Positions 17,315 to 25,605 of a stretch of 43,395 nucleotides of DNA are shown here, one piece after another. Each line of letters opens with the position of its first letter. The first letter of the stretch is position 1. A program made the translations under genes and the position numbers. The DNA comes from an uncultured Porphyromonadaceae bacterium. GTDB taxonomy: Bacteria > Bacteroidota > Bacteroidia > Bacteroidales > Muribaculaceae. The DNA lies in assembly GCA_947175645.1 (NCBI GenBank), contig CAMWNP010000023.1, forward strand, positions 1 to 43,395, given 5' to 3'. Below the pieces are notes generated by a model. It had not been told where the DNA came from. It was given only the letters and a program-made list of their open reading frames with translations, and searched no databases.

Positions 17315-18151
17315 ATGAAACGACTTATTCTCCTTTTTATCGCAGTCACATCCTTTTTTGCCATGATGGCTGACAAGGCTGATGACAACATATACATGCG
17401 GATGGTGTCCGATGCCGATGAAGCCATAGCCAAGGGCAATTTCGAGCAGGCGGAGCGCTATCTGACCGATGCCCTTAATCTGCAGCCTACAAACCCCATG
17501 AATTCCATGCTCATATCAAATCTGGGTATGGTACGCTACTACATGGGCAACGATTCGCTCGCACTGGTGACATTGTCGCATGCGCATAACATTTCTCCCG
17601 CTTCGGTAACAATACTGCTTAACAGGGCCAAGGTGCTGACATCCATGAGGGAGATTGACAAGGCTCTGGAGGATTATGACATGGTTACCGAACTTGACTC
17701 CACAGTGGCACGTCCATATTTTTTCCGAGGTATGGTCAGTCTTAACAAGGGAGACCTTCAGAATGCTGTTTCCCAATTCAATATTCTGAAGCAACTTGAA
17801 CCTGATGGTTATGACACGAACATTGCCATGGCGCAACTTTATCTTGTCAGTGAGCAATGGGACAAGGCATTGCCCTATTTTTCAGAGTTATTAAAGTTGG
17901 AACCGGCACCGGAATTTTATTCGGGACGGGCATGGTGCTACCTCAACAAAGGAGATTTGTCAGAGGCTTCTGATGATATAGCGCGTGGTCTGAAGATGAA
18001 TTCCACAGATCCGGAACTGTTTCTTTGCAGGGCCTACCTCAATAAACTGCGATATCGTCAATCAGACTCGCTGCGGGATGCCGAGGATGCTATCCGCAAC
18101 GGTGCTGATCCGCAGAGAGTGGCCCGTATCCTTCAGCAAAGCAAGAACTAA
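17315..18151 (+). CDS. TPR protein with N-terminal signal
   Basis: 278 residues. The start is set at 17315, giving MKRLILLFIAVTSFFAMMA as a signal sequence. An earlier in-frame ATG at 17240 overlaps the previous stop, but would put 25 polar residues before the signal and translate through a terminator-like hairpin. TPR units run almost throughout, for example at about 32-66 (GNFEQAERYLTDALNLQPT), 100-130 and 135-165. No catalytic motif is seen. It is probably a periplasmic protein-interaction scaffold. It precedes an SGNH/MBOAT pair by 17 bases and could serve that system, but this is inferred from position only. Confidence 0.82.
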   Translation: MKRLILLFIAVTSFFAMMADKADDNIYMRMVSDADEAIAKGNFEQAERYLTDALNLQPTNPMNSMLISNLGMVRYYMGNDSLALVTLSHAHNISPASVTILLNRAKVLTSMREIDKALEDYDMVTELDSTVARPYFFRGMVSLNKGDLQNAVSQFNILKQLEPDGYDTNIAMAQLYLVSEQWDKALPYFSELLKLEPAPEFYSGRAWCYLNKGDLSEASDDIARGLKMNSTDPELFLCRAYLNKLRYRQSDSLRDAEDAIRNGADPQRVARILQQSKN

Positions 18152-18168
18152 TTCTTTATATTTTATAT

Positions 18169-18963
18169 ATGAGAAAAGGATATTTTACACTGTGGTTACT
18201 TCTGGCGGTTGCTTTCGCTCTTTTTACACTGTTATCCTCTTTTGATGATTTTCACTTCCTTGGGGTGCATCTGAAGAGTTCCGGAATGTCCGATGCACTG
18301 TTTGCCGATGTTGAGGAAACGGTGGAGGGTGATTCCGTGACAGATAGCATTGCGCCTGTGGAAGAGGAAATCAAGTCGAAATTCCCTGTTGAGGTGGATA
18401 CGGCGGCAAAGACTATCCTGTTTATAGGAGATTCTATGCTTGACGGGCTTTCTCCACGTCTGTCAGCCTATGCCGCAGAGTCAGGTCATACCCTTTATTC
18501 CGTAATCTGGTACAGTTCGTCGACCGAACAATGGGGAAAAAGTGACCGTCTGGAGAAATATATCAAAGATCTCCATCCATCATATATCTTCATCTGTCTT
18601 GGATCTAACGAACTGATGATTAAGGATATAAAGGAGAAGCGTACTAAGTATGTCAAAACACTTGTCAACACCATCGACACTATACCGTTCCTTTGGATAG
18701 GTCCTCCTAACTGGCGAGAAGACACAGGCATCAATGATATGCTTCAGGAGAACATTCCCGAGGGGTCGTTCTTCCTCAGCAACGGAATGACTTTCAAACG
18801 CCGCAAAGATGGGGCACATCCAACTGTGGAAAGTGCCGCTCTTTGGATGGACAGTGTGGCGCGATGGATGCCCGATCACTCCAATCATCCGATAATCATG
18901 AATTTTCCCGGAGACAAAAAGGCACGTCCCAAACGAATATTCATTCATCAGCCCGAGAATTAG
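18169..18963 (+). CDS. Membrane-anchored SGNH/GDSL hydrolase-like protein
   Basis: 264 residues. One N-terminal hydrophobic anchor (about 6-24) precedes a Ser/Glu-rich linker and an SGNH domain from about 80. The catalytic set is visible: S89 in FIGDSMLDG, the block III motif GSNE at 145-148, and D214 with H217 in DGAHPT. The protein probably sits in the periplasm tethered to the inner membrane. The next gene, 2 bases downstream, is an MBOAT acyltransferase. The pairing resembles DltB/DltD, AlgI/AlgJ and PatA/PatB systems that acylate envelope polymers, so this enzyme probably transfers or removes acyl groups on an exported glycan. The target is unknown. Confidence 0.82.
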   Translation: MRKGYFTLWLLLAVAFALFTLLSSFDDFHFLGVHLKSSGMSDALFADVEETVEGDSVTDSIAPVEEEIKSKFPVEVDTAAKTILFIGDSMLDGLSPRLSAYAAESGHTLYSVIWYSSSTEQWGKSDRLEKYIKDLHPSYIFICLGSNELMIKDIKEKRTKYVKTLVNTIDTIPFLWIGPPNWREDTGINDMLQENIPEGSFFLSNGMTFKRRKDGAHPTVESAALWMDSVARWMPDHSNHPIIMNFPGDKKARPKRIFIHQPEN

Positions 18964-18965
18964 TC

Positions 18966-20429
18966 ATGTCACTTTTTCATAATATAGTCCATCTGCTTTC
19001 CTACCAGCCTGACAGTCCCATGCTGTTTTCAAGCGGGCTGTTCTGGGGATTGTTCCTTGTTTTCCTGCCATTATATGCACTGGTGCGCAACCGCCACTGG
19101 CAGATGGTTATTTTCATTGTCCTATTCAGTCTTTTTTTCTATTATAAGTCAAGCGGGTGGTTTTTTCTGTTGCTTATTTTCACATCGCTCGTTGACTGGA
19201 CGCTTTCCCGAATCCTGGTAAAGACTGTCTCATCCATAAGAAGAAAACTGATAGTTGCCGCATCGGTCATATTATCGCTTTCGGTGCTCGGATACTTCAA
19301 GTATGCCAACTTCTTTCTGTGGAACTGGAATCAGATGGTTGAGGGGAACTTCCAGCCGCTTGACATAATTCTTCCTGTTGGGATTTCGTTCTACACATTC
19401 CAGAGTATAAGTTATATTGTAGATGTTTATCGTGGCAGGGTAAGCCCTACTGAAACATGGATGGAATATCTGTTTTTCCTTTCGTTCTTCCCTGCACTTG
19501 TAGCCGGGCCAATCGTGCGCGCGGATTATTTCATTCCGCAGATAAGGGAGCACCATAAGTCAAGCCATGACGAGGTGTTCACGGGTTTCTGGCTGATTGT
19601 TATAGGTGTTGTCAAGAAGGCTATTATAGCAGACTATATATCGCAATACAATGACCTGATTTTTGACAATCCCACAGGTTACAGTGGATTTGAATCGCTG
19701 ATGGGAGTGATCGGTTACACCATGCAGATTTATTGCGATTTCTCCGGATATTCGGACATGGCCATAGGCCTTGCCCTGATTATGGGTTTCCGGTTGACCG
19801 CTAACTTTGATTTTCCGTATCAGTCCAAGTCACTGACGGAATTCTGGCGCAGGTGGCATATTTCACTTTCATCATGGTTACGTGATTACGTATATATCCC
19901 GTTGGGTGGTAACCGCAAGGGCACAATCCGCACTTATGTCAACAATTTCCTTACAATGCTGATTGGCGGACTCTGGCACGGGGCTGCCTGGAAGTTCGTT
20001 TTCTGGGGCGCTATGCATGGGGTGGGACTTGCTGTCAACAAGGCGTGCCGACCCGTAACCAAACGATTCGACGACAAATGGTGGTTCAATGCGGTTGCAT
20101 GGGGAGTAACGATTGTGTATGTGTCGCTTCTGTGGGTGTTTTTCCGTGCCGAGTCATGGATTGACTCATGGCTGATAATCAAGAATATATTCACCAATTT
20201 CTCGCCCGCACACATCGTGCCGTTTGTAAAGGTAAGGTATATCTGGCTGATTATGATGGGTGTAATCATTGGTTCGCATGCGTTGCCCCGCCGGTTCTAC
20301 GACATACTTGAACGATGGTTTGTAAACTCATGGTGGATAGTGAAATTAGTGATATTCATAATTGTGGTGCAACTTGTCGTGGAGTTTGCCTCCGAGGATG
20401 TGGCACCGTTCATATATTTCCAGTTCTGA
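18966..20429 (+). CDS. MBOAT family O-acyltransferase (AlgI/DltB-like)
   Basis: 487 residues, around ten membrane segments. The family motifs are present: PVGISFYTFQSISYIVDVYRG near 137, EFWRRWHISLSSWLRDY with H298, and GGLWHGAAWKF with H338, the conserved MBOAT histidine. The longer open frame from 18843 runs through the previous gene and is not used. Members move acyl groups from a cytoplasmic donor across the membrane to a periplasmic acceptor. The SGNH gene immediately upstream would act as the periplasmic partner. The acceptor could be a capsule, lipid-linked sugar or peptidoglycan; nothing in the window names it. Confidence 0.9.
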   Translation: MSLFHNIVHLLSYQPDSPMLFSSGLFWGLFLVFLPLYALVRNRHWQMVIFIVLFSLFFYYKSSGWFFLLLIFTSLVDWTLSRILVKTVSSIRRKLIVAASVILSLSVLGYFKYANFFLWNWNQMVEGNFQPLDIILPVGISFYTFQSISYIVDVYRGRVSPTETWMEYLFFLSFFPALVAGPIVRADYFIPQIREHHKSSHDEVFTGFWLIVIGVVKKAIIADYISQYNDLIFDNPTGYSGFESLMGVIGYTMQIYCDFSGYSDMAIGLALIMGFRLTANFDFPYQSKSLTEFWRRWHISLSSWLRDYVYIPLGGNRKGTIRTYVNNFLTMLIGGLWHGAAWKFVFWGAMHGVGLAVNKACRPVTKRFDDKWWFNAVAWGVTIVYVSLLWVFFRAESWIDSWLIIKNIFTNFSPAHIVPFVKVRYIWLIMMGVIIGSHALPRRFYDILERWFVNSWWIVKLVIFIIVVQLVVEFASEDVAPFIYFQF

Positions 20430-20433
20430 TGTT

Positions 20434-21105
20434 ATGGAGCAGGTAAAAGTAATAATAGTTGCTGCCGGAACAGGGAGTCGTTTCGGGGCTGACTGTCCCA
20501 AGCAATATTGCATGATGAACGGTCGTCCGGTGTTGATGACTACGATTGACTCATTCCGCGCCGCACTGCCGGACGCAGAGATTATTGTGGTCATATCCGA
20601 GAATATGCAGGAATTTTGGGAGAGATTGTGCAAGCAGCATGAGTTCATTTCGCCACGCATTGTTTTTGGCGGAGCAACTCGTTGGGAATCAGTACGCAAA
20701 GGGTTATCATCTCTTTGGCCTACGCATCCTGATGCAATAGTGCTTGTGCATGACGGCGCCCGCCCCCTCGTACCCTCCGAAATGATTGAGAGAGTGGTGG
20801 ACGGAGCCAAAATCTCGGATGGAGCCGTTCCGGTTATCCCGGTTACAGATTCCCTGCGAAAGGTTACGCCTGATGGGTCGGAAAGCGTTGAACGTTCGTT
20901 GTTTAGGGCGGTTCAGACACCGCAGGGATTCCGTTGCTCCAAACTCTGGTCTGCCTATGCTTTTCCGTATTCTCCGTTGTTCACTGATGACGCTTCCGTG
21001 ATTGAATACGCAGGCTGTAAGAATATAAAACTGGTTGACGGCGACCGCCGGGCAATGAAAATCACCCATCCGCTTGATATCAAAATTGTTGAAGCAATGC
21101 TATGA
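20434..21105 (+). CDS. ispD: 2-C-methyl-D-erythritol 4-phosphate cytidylyltransferase
   Basis: 223 residues. Recognised by the nucleotidyl-transferase N-terminus AAGTGSRFG with PKQY, VHDGARPLV near 103, VQTPQGF near 162, TDDASVIE near 184 and the C-terminal GDRRAMKITHPLDI. It joins CTP and MEP in the third step of the non-mevalonate isoprenoid pathway, in the cytoplasm. The start at 20434 gives the standard N-terminus; the frame is open further upstream inside the MBOAT gene. It begins 4 bases after the MBOAT stop and overlaps recG by 4 bases (ATGA). No other isoprenoid gene is nearby. Confidence 0.95.
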   Translation: MEQVKVIIVAAGTGSRFGADCPKQYCMMNGRPVLMTTIDSFRAALPDAEIIVVISENMQEFWERLCKQHEFISPRIVFGGATRWESVRKGLSSLWPTHPDAIVLVHDGARPLVPSEMIERVVDGAKISDGAVPVIPVTDSLRKVTPDGSESVERSLFRAVQTPQGFRCSKLWSAYAFPYSPLFTDDASVIEYAGCKNIKLVDGDRRAMKITHPLDIKIVEAML

Positions 21106-23195
21106 ATTCACTGCGTGGCCTTAACATAATGTATCTGAAGGGGATAGGCCCATCACGTGCCGAACTTCTTGATAAGGAATTGGGTATCAGGACATATTAT
21201 GACCTGCTGCATCATTTCCCATCGCATTATGTTGACCGCTCCGTGATATATAAGATACGTGACCTTCAGGGTGAGATGCCGTATGTCCAGTTGCGGGGAC
21301 GCTTCATATCGTTCAACGAACTCGGAGAGGGGGCGAGAGCCCGTCTGGTTGGGCTTTTCACAGATGGCACGGCAACAATGGAAGTGGTGTGGTTCAGACG
21401 CATAAAGCAGATCCGGGAGGCATATAAGCCCGGGAGTGAATATATTCTTTTCGGTAAGCCCTCGCTGTTCAACCACACGTGGAGCATGGTTCATCCTGAA
21501 GTTGACCTGCCAACTGCTTCTACGGCGGCGCAGGGGTTCCGGGGTGTTTATCCGCTCACGGAAAAACTGCGTAACAAGGGAATAGGCTCAAGAACCATAT
21601 TCGGCTGGATTCAAACCCTGCTGTCAACCCGTGGAGCGGAGATACGCGAGACTCTCTCGGCAGAGATACTTGAAGATCTTCACCTCATGCCTCTGGATGT
21701 TGCCATACGCACAATTCATAATCCTCAGGATAATGTTTCATTGCAGAAGGCTCGCTTCAGGCTTAAGTTCGAGGAACTGTTTTTCCTGCAGTTGAACATG
21801 CGCCGTTATTCACGCAAGCGTAACGGAGTGGTACAAGGATTCCGGTTCGCTAAAGTGGGTATGTATTTCAATAATTTCTACTCAAATTATCTTCCCTTTC
21901 CTTTGACCGGAGCACAGAAACGCGTAATCCGGGAAATCCGACATGACATGGGTTCAGGACGTCAGATGAACCGTCTGTTACAGGGAGATGTGGGTAGCGG
22001 TAAGACTTTGGTGGCACTTCTGTCAATGCTTATAGCACTTGACAATAATGTTCAGACATGCCTTATGGCACCGACAGAGATTCTTGCTACCCAGCACTAT
22101 GAAACACTCTCAGCCATGGCCTCACCCGTCGGTGTAAACATAAAATTGCTCACCGGATCCACAAGCAAGAAGGAAAGGGATGAAATCAACAGGCAGTTGC
22201 TTGACGGATCACTGCATATTCTCATTGGGACGCATGCCGTTATCGAGGATAAGGTTCAGTTCCGCAATCTCGGGTTTGTGGTGATTGACGAGCAGCACCG
22301 GTTCGGTGTGGTTCAGCGTGCCAGGCTTTGGAAAAAGAATGTCATACCTCCGCATATCTTAGTGATGACGGCAACGCCGATTCCGCGTACTCTTGCCATG
22401 ACTGTCTACGGAGACCTTGACGTTTCAGTCATTGATGAGTTGCCTCCGGGAAGAAAACCTGTCCATACCGTGATGCGTTATGAAAACCAGCGGTTCAACG
22501 TATATCAGTCAATAGGCCGTCAGTTGAAGCAGGGAAGGCAGGTTTACATCGTCTATCCCCTTATTGCTGAGAATGAAAAACTTGACCTGAAGTCGCTTGA
22601 GGAAGGCTATGAAACCATCTGCGAGACATTTCCCAGTTACAAAGTGGCCTTTGTTCATGGAAAGATGAAGCCTAAGGAGAAGGACTATCAGATGAGTCTG
22701 TTCGCATCGGGTCAGGCACATATCCTTGTAGCCACAACAGTCATAGAGGTTGGGGTAAACGTACCGAACGCCACCACTATGGTCATAGAGAACGCCGAAC
22801 GGTTCGGTCTCTCGCAACTTCATCAGTTACGTGGCAGAGTGGGGCGAGGTGCTGACCAGAGTTACTGTGTGCTTATGACCAAACAGAAGATAGCCAGGGA
22901 AACACGTCAGCGACTGGAAATAATGACCTCCACCACCGATGGCTTTTTAGTGGCGGAGGCAGATTTGAAAATGCGTGGACCGGGTGACCTTGAAGGAACC
23001 ATGCAGAGCGGCATCGCCTTTGATCTCCACATTGCTAACCTTGCCACTGACGGACAGATAGTGCAACTGGCGCATGACCTCACGGAGCGTATTCTCGATG
23101 AGGATGCCGAACTTGCCCTCCCTAAAAATCAACCGTTACGCAATACGTTGAAATATATAGTTGACAGGGCGATAGATTTCGGACGTATCAGTTAG
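21102..23195 (+). CDS. recG: ATP-dependent DNA helicase RecG
   Basis: 697 residues. An N-terminal wedge/OB region (about 55-160) is followed by superfamily 2 helicase motifs: Walker A GDVGSGKT with K301, DEQH at 396-399, TATPIPRTLA shortly after, and motif VI QLRGRVGRG near 578. It remodels stalled replication forks and Holliday junctions. The N-terminus MNSLRGLNIMYLKGIGPSRA is typical. Translation is probably coupled to ispD by a 4-base overlap. Its stop overlaps the stop of a convergent minus-strand gene (TTAG at 23192-23195). Confidence 0.95.
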   Translation: MNSLRGLNIMYLKGIGPSRAELLDKELGIRTYYDLLHHFPSHYVDRSVIYKIRDLQGEMPYVQLRGRFISFNELGEGARARLVGLFTDGTATMEVVWFRRIKQIREAYKPGSEYILFGKPSLFNHTWSMVHPEVDLPTASTAAQGFRGVYPLTEKLRNKGIGSRTIFGWIQTLLSTRGAEIRETLSAEILEDLHLMPLDVAIRTIHNPQDNVSLQKARFRLKFEELFFLQLNMRRYSRKRNGVVQGFRFAKVGMYFNNFYSNYLPFPLTGAQKRVIREIRHDMGSGRQMNRLLQGDVGSGKTLVALLSMLIALDNNVQTCLMAPTEILATQHYETLSAMASPVGVNIKLLTGSTSKKERDEINRQLLDGSLHILIGTHAVIEDKVQFRNLGFVVIDEQHRFGVVQRARLWKKNVIPPHILVMTATPIPRTLAMTVYGDLDVSVIDELPPGRKPVHTVMRYENQRFNVYQSIGRQLKQGRQVYIVYPLIAENEKLDLKSLEEGYETICETFPSYKVAFVHGKMKPKEKDYQMSLFASGQAHILVATTVIEVGVNVPNATTMVIENAERFGLSQLHQLRGRVGRGADQSYCVLMTKQKIARETRQRLEIMTSTTDGFLVAEADLKMRGPGDLEGTMQSGIAFDLHIANLATDGQIVQLAHDLTERILDEDAELALPKNQPLRNTLKYIVDRAIDFGRIS

Positions 23196-23569
23196 TCGTT
23201 TGGAACAGGAACGAACATAATTAATATACCGATCAGTAAGATTATCCCCGAAAAGATGTAGTTATCAATAGATGATGTATGATTGGCATATTCCATAATT
23301 CCTTCCATCACTCCTAACGGGAGAGCGAACCCTATAATTAGATTCAGCCCTTGTTGAACGCGAGGCTGCGCTAATATCGGCTTTGCTCCAAAGATAATCA
23401 TACCCAAGCGTACCACAAACAGAGTGAGTCCCAGTCCCCCCAGCACGTAAGCAATCCACAAAGGGATTTCCACCCCTAATTGCCCGAGGGTGTAGAAAGG
23501 GAGACAACTCAATGCAACCAATGCTCCTGCCGATGTCAGCGAGTCGGAATATTTTAAAAATCCTTTCAT
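23192..23569 (-). CDS. Small four-TM membrane protein, function unknown
   Basis: 125 residues with four predicted membrane segments (about 11-28, 34-58, 75-92, 102-121). I do not recognise a named family. The composition is ordinary for an inner membrane protein. Its stop overlaps that of recG on the other strand. A TAACTTTG box at 23588-23581 lies only 11 bases before the start codon, suggesting it is transcribed alone with a very short leader. A shifted frame from 23579 also exists but lacks a membrane pattern and is discarded. Confidence 0.72.
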   Translation of the reverse strand: MKGFLKYSDSLTSAGALVALSCLPFYTLGQLGVEIPLWIAYVLGGLGLTLFVVRLGMIIFGAKPILAQPRVQQGLNLIIGFALPLGVMEGIMEYANHTSSIDNYIFSGIILLIGILIMFVPVPND

Positions 23570-23580
23570 ATTGTTTCAAT

Positions 23581-23588
23581 CAAAGTTA
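23581..23588 (-). promoter_or_regulatory. -7 box for the four-TM protein gene
   Basis: On the minus strand this reads TAACTTTG, with 11 bases between the box and the start codon. No clear -33 TTTG was found at 19-21 bases. Confidence 0.45.
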
Positions 23589-23648
23589 ATGTTAATGGTG
23601 TTGCTAATATTGTGATAAGGTTGATTTGCCAAAATATCATATTAGTTT

Positions 23649-23942
23649 TCATGACGGATTATTTCCGCTGACAGGGTGATCAAGGGGATTGTAGGGTTGA
23701 GTTGGGGAGGCTTTTTCTTTTTTTTTGCGTGATTTCTTCTTTTTCTTTTTGGGAATGGAATCGCGCGGTGAGGCAAGTGAGTCGGCTTGTTCCGTGATGC
23801 TGTCGGTGGAATGGTGGTATGGTGCGCTTTCCGGATGATCATTGCCGCATTTGGTGATGACAATAACCGTCATTATCATTATCCATGTGGCTATCAGCAG
23901 AATTGCCGAACCTAACCTTTCCTTTGAATTGGGTTTACCCAT
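23649..23942 (-). CDS. One-TM protein with a Lys-rich tail, coupled to the NSS transporter
   Basis: 97 residues. A short N-terminus (MGKPNSKERLG) leads to one hydrophobic segment at about 11-30. A Ser/His/Asp stretch follows, then a basic block KKKKKKSRKKKEK near 65-77 and a Pro/Asn-rich end. No family is recognised. Its start codon overlaps the stop of the sodium symporter gene (TGATG), so it is likely made together with the transporter. Some bacterial NSS transporters, such as MetP of Corynebacterium, need a small one-TM partner (MetS); this could be an analogue, but homology is not shown. The longer frame to 23993 is rejected because it runs into the transporter gene. A run of nine A residues in the coding strand could allow slippage. 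Confidence 0.68.
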   Translation of the reverse strand: MGKPNSKERLGSAILLIATWIMIMTVIVITKCGNDHPESAPYHHSTDSITEQADSLASPRDSIPKKKKKKSRKKKEKASPTQPYNPLDHPVSGNNPS

Positions 23943-25306
23943 CAGAGGAATTGTGAAATCATTATTATTGTTATCAGCACCGGAGCAATCCACCTGATAA
24001 TGAATGTTACCATGGGAAGCAAGCGTGATTTGAGTGTACCGCGGTTTGTGAGTTCCTGTTGCAGGAATTCCGGTTTAAGCACCCATCCCAGATAAATGCA
24101 CATGATTATGGAGCCAAGAGGAAGCATAACGTTGGTGGTGATGGTATCCAGAAAATCGAATATGTTCATTCCCAGGATGGTGAATCCGCTCCATGGCCCT
24201 TGTGAAAGTGAGCATATGGTACTCAGCACAAACAACGGCAGCAGTACTATGCAGCAAGCCTTGGTACGTGACACTCTGAAATGTTCCTGGCTGAACATTA
24301 CCGTTACCTCGGCTATTGAGATTGTGGACGATATGGCCGCTACCAGAAGCAGCAGGAAGAAAAGGGTGGACCACAGTTGCGGACACGGCATGTTCATGAA
24401 AATCTCCGGAAGTGTTACAAACACAAGCGTGGCTCCCTCCAGATTATCACCGGTCAGACCGAACGTGGTCACGGCGGGGAATATGATCAGACCCATCATG
24501 AAGGCAACCAGCAGATCAAGCAATGACACGGTAACTGCGGTTTTTCCAAGACGGGTGTCACGCGGATAATATGAGGCGTACGTAACAAGAATACCCATAC
24601 CCAGACTCAGTGAGAAGAATGCTTGTCCAAGGGCGTTTATGATGACTCCCGGACTGATTTTGCTGAAGTCAGGACTCAGGAAAAATTTCAGACCTTCAGC
24701 CGCTTTGTCAAGCGAAAGAGACACTCCCACGAATATAAGCAGCAGAATGAAAAGGAGCGGCATCATGATGTTGGACATCTTTTCGATACCTTTTTTTACT
24801 CCTCTCAACAGTGTGACAAGGTTGATAAGAATCACCACAAGGGTGAATACAACCGGTTTCCACGGGCTCATGATGTAATCCTGCATCTTTACAGAAAATG
24901 CATGGTTCATGTTCGGATCAGCGGCTGTTTGAATCTCATAAAGGTTTCCGGTTATAGACTGAAACAGATACTCCAGTGTCCATCCCGCCACTACCATGTA
25001 AAAACATAATATGCAGTAAGATGCAAGCGTGGATATGGCACCTGCAATCCACCATTTTTTCCCCGGAGTCAGGCGTTGATACACACCCAGTGCCGATGAC
25101 TTGCCGCCTCGACCCAATGAGAATTCACCGAGCATAACAGGTATGCCAAGCAAGAAAACGCATAATATGTATATCAGAAGAAATGCTGCCCCACCGTTGC
25201 TTTGAGTTTCAGCAGGGAATCGCCAAACATTGCCTAATCCTACCGCCGACCCAACTGTGGCGGCTATCAAACCTATCTTTGAACCGAATGTTACCTTATC
25301 TTTCAT
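23942..25306 (-). CDS. Sodium-dependent transporter, SLC6/NSS family
   Basis: 454 residues, 11-12 membrane segments. The family signature AVGLGNVWRFP lies at 21-31 in TM1, followed by NGGAAFL. In this family the unwound TM1 and TM6 form the sodium and substrate sites; the substrate is usually an amino acid. The start is set at 25306 (MKDKVTFGSK), not the earlier in-frame ATG at 25333, because a TATATTTG -7 box covers 25331-25338, so the earlier codon would not be transcribed. The downstream small one-TM protein overlaps by one base. The exact substrate cannot be read. Confidence 0.92.
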   Translation of the reverse strand: MKDKVTFGSKIGLIAATVGSAVGLGNVWRFPAETQSNGGAAFLLIYILCVFLLGIPVMLGEFSLGRGGKSSALGVYQRLTPGKKWWIAGAISTLASYCILCFYMVVAGWTLEYLFQSITGNLYEIQTAADPNMNHAFSVKMQDYIMSPWKPVVFTLVVILINLVTLLRGVKKGIEKMSNIMMPLLFILLLIFVGVSLSLDKAAEGLKFFLSPDFSKISPGVIINALGQAFFSLSLGMGILVTYASYYPRDTRLGKTAVTVSLLDLLVAFMMGLIIFPAVTTFGLTGDNLEGATLVFVTLPEIFMNMPCPQLWSTLFFLLLLVAAISSTISIAEVTVMFSQEHFRVSRTKACCIVLLPLFVLSTICSLSQGPWSGFTILGMNIFDFLDTITTNVMLPLGSIIMCIYLGWVLKPEFLQQELTNRGTLKSRLLPMVTFIIRWIAPVLITIIMISQFL

Positions 25307-25330
25307 TTGTGAAATTGTAATAATTTGCTG

Positions 25331-25338
25331 CAAATATA
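25331..25338 (-). promoter_or_regulatory. -7 box for the NSS transporter
   Basis: On the minus strand this reads TATATTTG, 24 bases before the chosen start at 25306. It overlaps the alternative upstream ATG at 25333 and so argues against it. The -33 box is not convincing. Confidence 0.55.
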
Positions 25339-25501
25339 CGCAAATTTATCAATATTTCAGTTATTGGTAATGTAATTTTGTTATAATTTATATTTTGCAT
25401 AAACCCTATACGAAATTTGTCCTGTGTGGGTGTGCCAAAAATTGATGCAGCCTGTATTTCTTTTTGTGTTGTACGTTCATGGACAGTGATGTATATTCGG
25501 C

Positions 25502-25521
25502 GGATGCTCCATGGAGCATCC
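25502..25521. repeat. Perfect 20-base palindrome, copy 1
   Basis: GGATGCTCCATGGAGCATCC equals its own reverse complement. The 14-base core is repeated in the palindrome 55 bases further on; the flanking bases differ but each copy keeps its own symmetry. Confidence 0.9.
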
Positions 25522-25556
25522 CTACCTTCTTGACAATCAATGTATTAGCCCTGTAG

Positions 25557-25576
25557 GGCTGCTCCATGGAGCAGCC
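25557..25576. repeat. Perfect 20-base palindrome, copy 2
   Basis: GGCTGCTCCATGGAGCAGCC equals its own reverse complement. Compared with copy 1, one position and its mirror changed together (A/T to C/G), preserving pairing, which suggests selection for the folded form. Confidence 0.9.
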
Positions 25577-25605
25577 GCATAATCCTGTATACGTTGAGGC
25601 TTCGC

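Noticed and set aside
18843-18965. Upstream extension of the MBOAT gene
   Set aside because: It overlaps the SGNH gene, whose C-terminal DxxH is real, and the start at 18966 gives a normal N-terminus.
20346-20810. Minus-strand frame across ispD
   Set aside because: It is antisense to ispD, which has all its motifs, and shows no family pattern.
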